This document shows positions 1 to 13,600 of a stretch of 64,000 bases of DNA, piece after piece. The position numbers and the translations under genes were made by a program. The notes below the pieces were generated by a model. That model saw nothing but the letters and a program-made list of their open reading frames with translations. It made no database searches and was not told the DNA's origin. Position 1 is the first letter of the stretch; every line of letters begins with the position of its first letter. The stretch covers positions 5,089,001 through 5,153,000 of the forward strand of contig OX291547.1 in the NCBI GenBank assembly GCA_946406115.1. Direction: 5' to 3'. Source of the stretch: Apoda limacodes (taxonomy: Eukaryota; Arthropoda; Insecta; Lepidoptera; Limacodidae).

Positions 1-1360
1 AGATAGAGATTATCTTATTGGGTGTTCTTCTGTTTGTGTCTTACGTTTATGAAGTTTTAGGCACATTTTTATGAAAAACAAATGTATAAGGCGTCTTAAA
101 TTTCGAAGTTAGGAAAATAGAGAAAAAAAGGTTTCTAAGTAGGCATCCTATAATCAATCCCTAATTCTAAAAAAAATAGTATTGTAATCAGCTAAGTCGC
201 TAGACTAGATCACATCTATTACTGAAGTAACTCAATGCTTATTTGCCTAAAAATCTGGAAGTGCTATCTAACATTTTTTCAACACTTGTCCAAACTTTTA
301 AAGCGTCCATTGCAATTGCCTATAACGAAAGTCGGTTAATTATTTAGTATTGGTTGTTATCTAGTGCATTAACTATAAAAAGTAAAAAAAAAAGTGACTA
401 CAGAACGGTAATTAAAGCAGGCTTTAAATCCGTTTCAGAATCGCTTGATTGAATTTTTGAAAATTGAACTCGGTTTTATTAGGTATAAAATTCGCTTCAA
501 CTTCCTTAGAATTTGCACTTATCACGCTTTTCAGCCTTTTTTTTTCCGCCCAAAATTTTTCAGCGCCATAATGCCAGCCAGTATTTTTGAGTTGAAGTTA
601 TTGCTAGTTGATAAAAATAACTTACTAATATAAATTATTTTTATTTTGTCACGATTTACCTAAATTAATTTAAACGTGGTTTTCCGGTAGTATTAAACCT
701 CTGGTTAATTTTGGTATAACTAGGTATCTTAAATTACATCACAAATGAAAAAACTACATCTAAATTAAGAATATTAATACCTAGTATTAATCGTAGTGTG
801 GTTGTATAGGTGACTGGCTTTGCCCAATGTGACTGAATTGTTCTTTGTTTACTTTTCGGCCATAGGGCCGTCATTTACATCCTACTAGTTCCCACCCGCT
901 TTTAAGATACTGTATGGTCTACTTTCAGAGCATACGAGATGACAAAATATCGTCGCGTCGCGTCGTGAGAAGATTAGAAATTATAATTTTTGTAAATAAA
1001 AAACTTCTACTAAGTTACGTAGCGACAATTCAACAACAAATAATCCCAAATTCAATCAACTCCAAGTAGCATACGTGTAATACGGAACTAACGAGCAATT
1101 TTACTGGGTCGTGTTATATATTAGCCATATAAAGCACTGTCGTCTAATGTTTTGTGGTTGAGCTATGTGTGCAAAAAGGCGATAGCGTTGATAGAAATGG
1201 TGATACCCAACCGAGTAAAGAAGTTATCTTTACTGTATAACTTCCATACTTTTTCGAATACTAAAGTTTCTATTATCGTGTTCGTTGTTTTTCTTATACT
1301 TGGCTAGAGAGAGGCCCTGGAACTCGTCTGACTCATGTAACGTAAACTAATGTAAATTGA
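1..1360. other. AT-rich DNA, no gene recognised
   Basis: I see no ACOX first exon, transposon protein or RNA gene here. It is probably gene A intron 1 or upstream DNA. Confidence 0.4.
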
Positions 1361-1435
1361 CTCCATAGCCTAGTTGGTAGTGAGACTGGGTGCTGTGCAG
1401 AGGGGGTGTGGGTTCGATTCCCGCACTGAACAAAC
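1361..1435 (+). repeat. tRNA-derived SINE head
   Basis: An A-box-like tagcctagttggtagtga (from 1368) and a B-box ggttcgattcc (about 1411-1421) are spaced as in a tRNA gene. There is no complete cloverleaf. A tail of t/g-rich sequence follows, and it abuts the LINE at about 1620. Confidence 0.65.
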
Positions 1436-1631
1436 ACTTATGTAATAAACATTTGTGTTTGTCTTGAGTCTGGGTGTATTTGTGTATGATATGTGTGTAA
1501 AAAACCTGAGACCTAGTAGAAGAACATACTGCAGCTCTACATCTTGTTTGAAAACCGATAAAGAAATCACATCTAACACAAAAAAATAAGAAATAAATCT
1601 GAATAATCTGGTACCAAATGAGAAAGTTTCT

Positions 1632-3560
1632 GTGCAAACCTTCTATGACAATTTGGAAAACTACATAAGAACATCTTTAAAAACATCTTCAAACGACACT
1701 AAGAAATATGAAAAATCTATCTTAACCGAAAACACCATGCTTCTTGTCAAAAACGCCAGAAACTACAAAACCAGACTCCGAAGACCCCTGAGATACGAAA
1801 AGAGCTTACAAAGGTTTATAAAACTGTAAACAAATGTATTAGACGTGACTATAAATTACATAGAAATTCCACAATATAAAAATACGTAAATACCATCGGA
1901 AGCTTCAAACGTGCTTATAAAAAACTCTCCACACAATAAAACTTGGATACCATACTTAAAATCAGGATCAGATATAGTAACAAATAGGCAGGATATCATA
2001 ATGACAGCTACAAACTTCTACAGAGATCTATATGACGACAAAAACTATAGAAATAAAAGCTCGAGTTAAAAATTATATCTCTGTTATAGTGACACTTGTG
2101 AGCAAGAAGACGAGGTTGCGGATTGGACGGAGGCTGAATTAGTTCAGATCATGAAAACACTAAAAACTGAAAAATCACTGGGTCCAGATGGAATACCTAA
2201 CGAAGCCCACCTGTTCAATCTCATCAAAGTCCCAGGTATCGTACCCAAACAGTGGACAGAATCTTACATAGTTCTTTTATACAAAAAAGGAGACCCTTTC
2301 GTTATTGGTAACTACCGCCCTGTCAGCTTGATTTCATCACTATACAAACTTTTTTCAGCAAGTCTTTGTAATAGGATTAGTAAACAGATAGACGAGAATC
2401 AACCCATCGAGCAAGCAGATTTTCGAAAGGGCTTTTTAACTGTCGACCATTTACAGGTGGTAGATCAAGTAGCAGAAAAATACAAAGAGTATAACAAACC
2501 ACCCTACCTGTCATTTCACACGACTCTATCTGGAAAACACTACGCGAAAATAAAATTCACCAAAGTTATATCACAATTCTCCAAAATATATACTCTAGAA
2601 GCATTAGTAAAGTGAAACTAGAAAAGCTTGGACCTGATATAAAAATTAAAGGAGGAGTGAGGCAAGGGGACCCGATATCACCAAAACTCTGTTTTGCGGC
2701 ACTCCATTCAGTGTTTAAACAACTGCACTGGGAGAAACAGGGCGTATTGATAAATGACAGCTACCTAAGCTACCTTCGTTTTGCAGATGACATATTGTTC
2801 TATGTTCAGAATCAAGCTATCCACTAGAAAATATGATCAACAGCTTACATAGAGCAAGCATAAACGTAGGACTTGAAATGAACTTTGATAAAACAAAAAT
2901 AATGTCTTACTCCTCAAAAACACTCGTTAAAGTTGGTCAAACAGTGTTAGATTATGTAAACACATATACGTACCTCGGCAAAACTATATCTTTCGAACCA
3001 AACAAAAGTATTGAAGAAATAAGCCGCAGAGTAAACCTATAGTATTAAGTAAAAATGGAAGAAGTACTGGTCCCTAAAAGAAATATTTAAAAGCGACATG
3101 CCATTATTTATCAAAAAAGAAGTTATGGATAGCTGCATACTGCCATGTCTCACATACGGCTCACAAAAATGGTCCTTAACAAAACTAGCTAAACAAAAGA
3201 TAAGGTCATGCCAGACAGCCATGGCAAGGTCAGTTCTAAAAATAATAAAACTGCACAAAGTACGAAATGTTGTTATAAGAGAAAAAACCAAGTTGCATGA
3301 CATCTAAGACTACATCCTTAAATTAAAGTGGAAGTGGGCTGGCCACCTCGCTAGATTAAATGACGGACGATGGACAAAAAAAGCAACAGCTTGGGCTGGT
3401 CCCAAAGGAAAACGAAAGAGAGGAATACCTCGCACTCGCTGGGCGGACGACATAAAGACGATAGCGGGAAAAGACTGGATCAATAAAGCCGCAGACAGAG
3501 AGAAATGGAAAAGCCTAGAGGAGGCCTTTACCCTGTTGAGGGGTTCTCATCTATTTTAAA
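1632..3560 (+). mobile_element. Degenerate RTE-type LINE
   Basis: Reverse-transcriptase motifs lie in several frames: SLGPDGIPNE, NYRPVSLISSLYKLFS, GGVRQGDPISPKLCFAAL and LRFADDILF (near 2780). A long C-terminal part follows with YTYLGKTISFE, LKWKWAGHLARLNDGRW and RGIPRTRWADD (to about 3556), the arrangement of RTE-clade elements. It is broken by stops and shifts. The segment with the first catalytic Asp is missing: sequence jumps from YNKPPYLSF to the IYSRSISKVKL region. It cannot make a working enzyme. Confidence 0.82.
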
Positions 3561-4492
3561 AGCTTTACTTTTTAGCGAATTTAATTTATTTGACATATAA
3601 AAATTTACTCTAAATGACATTTATTTTACTATTATTAAATTATTCAATTCTATTGTAAATCGTTATTTTATAAAATCTTATGTTTATTAAAATGTAACAA
3701 CTAAAATTGAAATTACTAATTTTTTTGTAAATCAAATTATTTTTAAATGTATATTGTAGAGTAGCAAATCAGAAATTAAAAGGCTTTTTATTTTTATTTA
3801 TTTTATTTTATTATGTATGTATTTACAAACAAAAATATACATACATATATATGTATTTGTATCCGTCGTCTGGTATCCATACCACAAGCTTTGCTTACTT
3901 TGGGGCCGCCATTTTGAAGTAAGTTTGTTGTGTTTTTGTTTATTTTTTATTTGATCCAAAAGTAGCGAACCCCTATGTGTGTTTACAAAATTTACAGCTG
4001 CTCGTGACGGGGTAGGGCCTTTATCTATCTGTCTAGATTGTCTGTCACTTAGGGTTCCGTAATTTGAGAATTATTGCGGATACCTAAAAAACTTATGCAC
4101 AGATTTTGTTTAAAAAAAGATTATACGCCCTAATATTGCATTTTTGTCAGATTATTTAAAAATATAGCTGAAAAATTTAGAGGAGTGGACAAAATTAACG
4201 CATTTGGAAGCTTATAACACGCAAAATATATACTTGATAGAAAAAGTCACTTGACCTTAAATGCCTTTATAAAGATCTATTTAATTTTTTTTTGCAATTG
4301 ATCTTTGATTCCTATAATATATAGGACACAGCCCAAGGGACAGCCTCTTTAAACCATAAGAACCAAGTTTAAAAAAATTGTTGTAAAATGAAAGACCAGG
4401 ATCAGAATAATTTATCCCCTTTGATAGTTCTTATATAACGAAAAAAAGCAAGTCAAGGCAAGATTTAGTATAAACTTTCCATTTCCTTACAG
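3561..4492. other. AT-rich LINE flank and intron DNA
   Basis: Contains long a/t runs and, at about 4020-4075, a 'gtctgtcacttagggttccg' stretch like a common lepidopteran repeat tail. No gene is seen. Confidence 0.4.
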
Positions 4493-4649
4493 AAGCCGTG
4501 ATGTTAAGTTCCAAAGAGATAGTTGAAGTCCCAGAAGAGTATCTAAGCTACAAGGATAAATATGAGAACGCTATAAAGAACTCAGTGACTCTATTTAATC
4601 TGCTGAAACGTATATATAAAAAGGACAATATAAACATTAAGAACTACAG
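4493..4649 (+). CDS. ACOX1-like: ACOX gene A exon 2
   Basis: The acceptor is ttccttacag and the donor follows at gttaaa; the exon begins in phase 1 and ends in phase 2. It encodes the N-terminal helical region (motif [19 protein letters not shown]). This aligns residue by residue with gene B exon 2 (VPEEYLSHKDKYEAAIKKS), which supports both calls. An internal ATG at 4501 could mislead an automatic start call. Confidence 0.85.
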
Positions 4650-7600
4650 GTTAAATTAATATTTGATATTAATTTACCCGTCAACTCAGTTTATTATTAT
4701 GTGCCTTCTGTTCATTGCTTCAATGCGTTTAATGTCATAATCCAGCCAAGTTGAAAAGACATAAATTCTGTATGACACATTATTCAAATCTAAGCTCATT
4801 TTTTTTTGGTGGGATTATTGACATTGAGCGCATAATGCACAGTTGTACATTATATCGGTCTTCGGTAGAGTACCCACATATTAAGTGTAGCTTCACACGT
4901 GCCGGTTAAATTTGCCCGGCATCGTGCCGACGACGCCCGAAATGTAGCTTTCACACGTAACCGATCTCTAGCCGGTTTTATTTTAGCCCTGGCGAACGCC
5001 CGCATTGTGGTCTGTGCCGCGAGGGCTCCTATGAACACGATCCAGTGAAAAATTAGCTCTGTGTTTACGTTCCCGCCTTTTTTTTTCTTAAAACAAAGCA
5101 ACTTACAAAAAGAAGTGAAATTCCAATAAAAACATTTGCTTGTAAAATGTTGCCAAGAGACCATATGGCTCGCACTGTCAAAAGTTATCAGGTCTTATGT
5201 AGAGCCAAGCTTCTAACTTTACACGCCCTAACTCTACAAGCCCTAACTTCACAAACTCTACACCTTAGTCAAAATTTGTGGCTTGGCCGTTTTGGGCTGT
5301 CAGCCCGACCCTGGATGAATTTGTCCGGCACGTGTGGGTTAGTATGGGCCCTTACAACACAATACTCACTAGCGTGTGGCACCCACTTATCTAACTTTTT
5401 TATCTTACTGATTTGACGCAATTGCTTCAATGTTGTTTTGACACTACCTCCAAAGCCCGCAGCTGGCTCAGCCATAGATCGAGTTGGATCCGCTTCGACT
5501 ATCGCCTTCAATTCGACAATAGTTGCGGACCGACCGCAAGGCTCGTTCTTCAACTCAAAATTTCCATTTCTAAAACGATTGAACCAATAATGGACCGTGT
5601 TTATGCAAGCAGTGTTAGGCCCGCGGGTCGATTCCGTAAAGATTGCTAACCTTTTTGAAAGAAATAAGATATACATTGCGGTTTCGCGACGATCGATGAA
5701 TTTCAAACGTCATTTCAAATGCGCAATGTATATCCTATTTCTATGGATTTCGGATTTTTACAGAATCGACCCGCGGTACACGTCGTTAATGTTTCGTGTT
5801 GCTTGCTCAGCGGTATTTTCCCGTGGGAACTCCTATTCAGAAAATGTACGAATTTTCAGTTTATCCATGGCGTCAAAAACTACCACAATTTTACAAAAAC
5901 AAATGACTCAATTTTAAATTAAAATAACATGGCTTTCGAAAAAAAATTATTTGAATTTCGAATTGCGAGCCAGTCTACTAATAATTAAATCTGAAAATTC
6001 TGGTTTTAAAAACCTCCAATTTCATGACAAAGAACTATTATAAGAATATAACAGAGATATACCTCGCTGCAAACATTATGGTAGCTGACTAATGACTTTC
6101 CGACCCTCTAGTTAAAAGGTAGATAGTGACTATATTCTGTTTACGTCCAGTATTGAACCGGAATTGTAAAAGTGACATTTGGGAATGTCTGCAACTTTGT
6201 GGCCTCGCAATGAAGTTCTCACATGTGTTTAACATAACTTTAAATAAATTTAAATCAATCGGGTTGGAAAGTCCTTAAATGGCAAGCCGCGTTAATGCAT
6301 CGAGTTGTACTCATTGAAGGTCGGTTTTTTAGAGAAGTAATAAGCAGCCTGATCGGAACGGCGACTACCAGCGACGGCTCGCCGTTAGCTGTCCACATCA
6401 TAATGTTCATGCCAGCCATACTGAATCAAGCGACTGAGGAGCAGCAGGCCAAGTGGATGCCCAGGGCATTAGACTGTAATATTATCGGCACCTATGCTCA
6501 AGTATGTTAGCTTAGCAAGAATACTAGCGATTTACCCTCGTAGAATAGAAATTTCAATAAAGAAAACACGTATATCTTCTCTTCCATATTGAAAAACAAT
6601 CCAAGAGCTTTCTTTTTTTCTCAAAAGTTTACGCGGACAAAGTCGAACCTCCATTCTCAAGTCGATGCGTATTTACTTATTTATTATTAACTGGCTTTTG
6701 CCTGCAGTTCCAGCTGCCCTAATTGTGGTTATCGGTGTAGGATTTCAACGGCAACTCTAGAATAATAGAAAAAAAAACTGACTCACACTTGACGTGTTCA
6801 AGTAGCCTATGTTCTTTCCCGGGACTCAAATTATCTCTACCAAATTTCATGGAAATCGGATCAGCGGTTTAAGCGTGAAGTGGTAACAGACAGATAGACA
6901 GACAGACTATCGCATTTATAATATTAGAATGTACTAGTATGGATTGCAGTAAAACAGTTAATAAACCATATCACTACAAACTTACACTTAAAACACATAC
7001 ATTTCAACAACAAAAACATGTAGTTTTAAAACTTTTTGCACTGGGTCTACAAACTCGGTATCTTAGACACGAACAAGTAACTAGCTTATTTCAGGAAAAT
7101 CTTGTCACCACCAACGCAGATGAGCGTTGGCTATATTTATTTTTAAAACTCTACGTTATCTCTCCTCAGAATTAAGGGTTCGATACGGCAAGTGAGTTTA
7201 GGATCGTTGAGAATTCTTCTCTTAATTAAATTGAACTTGAATTTATAATTAAAATTTTTTTTTTAATTTATTTTGTTGGGGTGATATAAAAATCAATAAA
7301 ACTTTTTTTTAAAAAATTCTATAACACAACACCGCGAAAGCGACTATTACTACTAAGATAGTAAAGCTAAGAAATGGTTGTTATGCGGTAGAAAAAAAAT
7401 TTATCACTTAAATACAAATGTCTTACACAAAATGTCTCTGACTAGACAGAACTGGGTCATGGCACATTTATAAGAGGATTAGAGACGACAGCCACATACG
7501 ATCCTTCCACCCAGGAGTTCGTACTACACAGCCCAACGCTCACCTCCTACAAGTGGTGGCCAGGAGGGTGTAAGTAATCAATTATCTAGTTATTTATAGA

Positions 7601-10600
7601 AATAATATTTTTGGGGCAATTAAAAGACTTATTAATTTAGTGATGCTTATTGACAGTGGGTCATACAGTTAACTACTGTATAGTAGTAGCCCAGCTGTAC
7701 ACCAAAGGTCAATACCATGGTATTCATCCCTTCATAGTTCAAGTAAGAGATGAAGACACTCACAAGCCTCTGCCTGGTATTAAGGTAGGAGATATAGGGG
7801 CTAAGTTGGCTCTCAATGTGCTTAACAATGGCTACATATGCTTCAACAAAGTAAGGATTCCCAGGACGCATATGCTGATGAAGTATGCTCAGGTGTTGGA
7901 GGTAAGTCATGTCAACTTTGCATCTTTATCAGGATCATACGTTTTTTTGGCGTATGTTTTTCTTCACCGAAAAGCCAGTGGTGTTAGTAATTAATGTACT
8001 TGAGATATTAAAAAAAAACATCGGTACACGCAGGATTCTAACCTCCGCCACTCAGGACGCAAAGTGAAATCGAAACCCAATAAGCCACCACTGACTTAAA
8101 AATTATGGCATACAACAAATGTTCAACAATCGTTTAGTTCCAGAACAGAACTGTCTATATCTTCTGCTGGTAGATTTTAATATCATTGTAAGGAAGTAAA
8201 AATATTAACGATTTGTTTAAATTCAAGTTATAATATACCTACGTCTAGCGCTTGATTGATGTTCGGAGTAGTCAAATGTTTAATACTTTTTGTATCATTA
8301 CGTGCAGGCAAAGCGGTATCTTTGACCTTAATTACTCTCACGGGCTTTTTCTTTGTTAATTTCATTTTTCTCAAGACAAGTTCATAGAACCTACGGGCGG
8401 TAATGACGTGCTTGTACTATCAAGAAGAAGTTGAATAGATGCAAAATATGAACTAAGCACCAAGCAAGCAATTTCAAGTTTTAATTTTAGCCAAAACTTT
8501 TTAATTATCTAAATATCTAGGGGGTGTCGTTGTTTTCTCTCCTTCTATTCCCGCCATTTCGATTGTGTTTTGGTGAGTAGATAAATTATTTATTCATATA
8601 TTATTTATTCACTCATATTTCTATTTTTATTAGCAAATATGATGAAAAACTTTTTGTGTAACACGGACGGTACGGAAATTACAAATTCGAGTCATTAAGC
8701 CTTCGGCCTTCAGCCTTGGACTTGTAAATAGCCTCTCGTTAGTAATTTTCTCCTTACTACTCTTAATACACAATGTACTATCACACAATTCCGTCGATTA
8801 AGGTTACTATTTTTCTGTTCATAGGATGGTACATTTGTTAAATCTCGCAATAGCAAACTGAGCTATGGAGCGATGGTGTTTGTGAGAGTGATAATAGTCT
8901 TGGACACGGTAAACTTTATGTCAAAAGCCGTTACAATAGCAATCAGATACTCAGTGATTCGACGACAGTCAAAACTGAAAGAAAGGTAGATGAGAAAAAT
9001 GTGTTATAAGTAAATGACACCATTTTTAACATAGTTCTTCGTTATATTGAGAATTTCCTTAATTCTTTAGTGAGCCGGAGTATAAGATCCTCGACTATGT
9101 GACTCAGCAGCACAAGGTACTAATCGGAATTGCCTCATGCCATGCTGTGAGGACTACAGCTGCTCGACTTTGGGACACATACATTAACGTAACCGAGCAA
9201 CTGAATAGCGGAAACATGGAGAGATTACCAGAGGTAAGTTGGTGGGATTGAAAAACTAATCTTCATGTTACGCTAACAGTCATCTAAATAGCCTCCTATT
9301 TTGTTTATTCTTTTAGTTGCATGCACTGGCTTGCTGTTTGAAGGCAGTAAGCACTTCTGACACGGCCTACTTCGTGGAGCGCTGTCGCCAAGCATGTGGT
9401 GGTCTCGGGTACATGCAGTCTTCTAACTTCCCTTCCATCTATGGGATGGTAACCGCAGCGATTACTTATGAAGGAGAGAATACTGTGTTGTTTTTGCAAA
9501 CTGCAAGGTAATCAAGGCTTTCGAATTGATCCCGGACGCCGAGATAGAGGCTAAGATTATACCGTATATCTTGGAAAAATTAACTGGACTTTAAGAATAA
9601 TAAATTGTGTAGAAATTACTTAATAATGGCATTAAGGAATAACATTTGGTAGCGTGCATTACCATAGAGCTAAGGATCGAAAATCTCTCCTGGGCCGCTT
9701 CAGGGTGCATTGTTGCCTTTAGTGCACAGCATATGTAAAGAGGTTGGAAACAGGTTGTACAACAAAAATTGGGTGATGAGGAAAGTGGAGTAGAACATGG
9801 CATCTACAAATTTATGATAATTTCTTGTTGGGGTTGGCATTATCACATAAATCGTAGACTATGTTTAGAACATTTTTATCCACCGGGCAAAATCCGTTTA
9901 CCTGTGTGCCTTTTCCAAATAACTTTAATAAATGTAGTTTATGCTAAGTCGTAATAATTTTTTTCTAGATTCCTTGTGAAGACCTGGCAACAAATCGACA
10001 CGGGCAATTTAACTCCAAATGTGGCTTATTTTAAGGAAATTTCTGCTATAGGATTTCCAAGTCGTTGGGAAAATTCAGTGGAAGGAATTATTCGCGGATT
10101 TCAAATATCAGCTGTAAGGTTAGTATGTTCGTAAATTTTAATCCTAACAAACATGTAGTACATGTTTTATATGCAATAAAACCATTGAATTACCAATAAC
10201 TAATTTGGCAATCGCACTCAGATCAAATAAAAAGCAACTGCAACATTGTATAACTTTTTGTGTAGTTTTTGTTTCCCAACTCCTTACATTCTCATATACG
10301 TCGTTACATTAAATTATCCTTAATATATACTAACATGTAAAGTCCTTCGTAATAATTAAGATTTAGTGGGTGGAGTGGAAACACATTTTTTCACTATATA
10401 TACATATTATTTATGTTCTGACCTTACAGCATTAAACTAATTCTGACTGTTAAAATTATACGTGGTTTTAATAATTGTAGGAAAATTTCGTCGTGTGTAG
10501 ATATAATGAAAAGAAGGGTGGCGGCGGGAATGGCATTTGAAGATGCATGGAACATGACGTCGGTGCAGTTGGTTTCAGCGGCGGAGGTGCGTACGTATCT

Positions 10601-13600
10601 ACTATAAAGTTGTCTACGTACTAACTTTTTTACTGTATTCTCATTTTAAATATTTCGCCTGTGACTAAAGCACAAATAATTGCACTACTAACCTCGAAAA
10701 TGAGGTTTTATAATATGTCCTATGTTGCAACACTTGCAACCATTGGAATTGCAACTAAAATAATATCGAACCAAAATCAAATTTGGCATGTTGCGTTGAT
10801 AGTTTAAAAGTGCCTACATCCCTGTATTAAACAAATCTTTCTATGAGAATTTATGAATAGAACCACTTAAAATCATATGTTTTCTTATAATCAAACTTGT
10901 AAATGTATTGTTGTAAAGATTCATGGTTAATATCACTATTAAACATATAGTCTTACGGGGTTCTTACCGTGTTTAGCCGAGGAAATGAGCTCCCGATATT
11001 TCAGTGCTGTTGCAAGCACCATGATTGCGGGATGACATGTCCCAGTAAAACATTATGTTTAAACTTGTATGAGCTAAATCCAAATTTAGTTAAATTTGAT
11101 GCAGTGAAAGATGGTCTCAAATCCTTACTACATGTTAGTTCAGTCCAGTCATTTTGTCTGGGAACAACTGTCAAATAAATGAAACTAAACCGAAAAAGCT
11201 GATTTTTAGATTCTCATTATGTATGGCTTATAGAAAAGCCTGAATTGAAATAAAAAAGTGGTAAATTGTGTTCGTTTTTAGATAATTGAGAAAGAATTTC
11301 CTTTGTACCAATTAATCTTAATTGAAAAACTTTAACAATACAACAAAAAAATATATATTTATCATCGCAATTTTAATATCATAACGTAGAGCTATCATAA
11401 AAAAACAAATAAAAATAATCCCCTCTTCCAAGACGGCAGAGGAAACTCAACTCATATGATCAATTTGAAGACAAATAACAATAAGAATATGTTGATCCGT
11501 GTATCAAGAGTACATAATTTTAAAAGCATTGAATTAATTAAAAGCATTAATAATTACAAATAAGTATTAAATTTTCTAGGCACACTGCAGAGTGATTATT
11601 ATTTCTACATGCCACGAAGAAACTCTAAGGACAGTTATTACTGCTTCTCCAGCGCTGAAAGTGGTTTTGCAGCAGCTTGTTGAGCTGTATGCGGTGTATT
11701 GGGCACTCGAGAAACTCGGTGACTTGCTTCTAGTAAGTATATTTTATACACTTATTTTTTTGGAATGACACGCGCCTGATACCTTTGCCACATACATGTG
11801 AATAGATAAGTGGTATTCAAAAACAAAACAACACACAACAGTTAATTCATTTTACTTCTTCGTCATTTCGGTATTCGATGATACAGAAATAAGGAAAAAA
11901 TTTACTTGATCTTGTTGTAATAAAAATATAGCGGAAATGGCTTAAATAAAATAAAGTAGCTATCGGGGGCAATCTTATAAGTTATTCTTATTCTTATATC
12001 TTATATGTCTTCATATACATATTCACAATTAACAATTAATACACACCACATTTTCAATAATGATATCAATTCCTTGTTAACATCCTCCTCATTGGTTAGA
12101 ATATTGTGGCGGTTTTTTTTTGTGTAATGAATCTTTCAAAATATCAGTACCACTAAGGTGGCCAACAAGCTCACTGTCACCGTAGCCTATGAAAGCTTGC
12201 AACACCAGCGGCAATACTCGCGCGATGCCGACCCTTTAAAAATCTAATCACTTCTTTCTTGAAGTACACCATACTAGTCCTTAGAAAAGGGAGCTCATTC
12301 CACAACTTAAGTGTTCCCGAGAGGCAGTTCCTTTGGCACCGCACTGTGCTGACCTTTTAGGTTCTAAGGTGTGAATACTAAACTACATACTTAACTAGGT
12401 AAAACATACTGGTGTATTTGTAAAGCTCTAAATCGTGTAAATCTAAAAGAAGAACTGTTTGTGAATAGTGGACTTTGACCAGTGACCGCGACAAAGAATT
12501 TTAACGTATATTTCTTGCTTTCTATTTACACAACATTCTGTTGGTCCTTCGAGCCGATCTCTTTTTTTTAACATTTCCAACAATACTTAATAACCTACAC
12601 TTAAACATTACATTCATACGATTTGAACGCATACTCAAACTTTTACTTTATTTTATTTTTTATACCACTAAGGTGGCAAACAAGTCTACGGTCCGCTTCA
12701 AGGTAAGCGGTCACCGTAGCCTATGGACGCTTGCAACACCAGAGGCATCACTCGCGCGTTGCCGACCCTTCAGAAATCTAATAACTTCTTTCTTGAAGAA
12801 CCCCATACTGTAGTCCTTAGAGAAAACCTTGGTAGGGAGCTCATTCCACACCCCAAGTGTTCGCGGGAGGAAGTTTCTCTGAAACCGCACTGTACGCGAC
12901 CATTTCGGTTCTAAAGTGTGAGAATGAATTCCCTGCCGATGGCGAGCGGTGCGATGGTAGAAAGTAGCCGTGGGCATCATTTCGAACAATTCTTCAGAAC
13001 ACAACCCATTGTACAAGCGGTAGAACAACATGGCAGAGAAAACTATAGATTTATTTTTCAAACATGTTTTAACTAATAACTTTTAAAAAAGCTCTAATTT
13101 TAATTATTTTAGAAGTCAAACGGCAAAGTTTAGAGCCTACAAACTTATTTGAGTAATCTTAATGGAGCAAAACTCTTGCAAACAATAAGTAGATATCTAC
13201 ATATTATTTTTCCACTTAAAAATATTATCTTTTTTAATAACTGACGTCATCCACTTTATGTGTGTCGAAATTGTCTAACTAACATTGGAAAATCGGGAAA
13301 GCAATTATCCTACAAAATGGATGGATTGACTTGTAATTGTTAGTCAGACAATTTTCACACCACACCAAATTGACATGTTTTACACCTGCGCACTTCATTA
13401 GCAACCTCTATCGAGATTTTTTAAAGAGGAAAACGGTCTCGTCGACCCGAAGCTACTTACGAAGATTCAGCCTGTTATTAATAACAAAAAAAAAGAGGCG
13501 GTGGCTGCTGAACTAACAATAATGTCGCTGTCACCGCATTTAATTTGTGTCGCACTCGCTCGCAGTCAATAGGAAAACAAGTGCAACAGCACTGAATGTG

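Noticed and set aside
445..633. 62-residue open frame near the window start, considered as the missing ACOX exon 1
   Set aside because: It lacks the expected KERE...CFN and YIDGG-type motifs seen in gene B exon 1 and has no fitting donor phase.
1361..1435. Functional tRNA gene
   Set aside because: A-box and B-box are present but the stem partners and anticodon arm do not form a full cloverleaf, and a SINE-like tail follows.
9305..9499. Minus-strand open frame opposite ACOX exon 8
   Set aside because: It is a shadow of the catalytic exon on the coding strand.
10969..11178. Possible small gene (69 residues) in gene A intron 10
   Set aside because: No motif, no splice or start context, and ordinary AT-rich intron composition; it recurs only because of the duplication.
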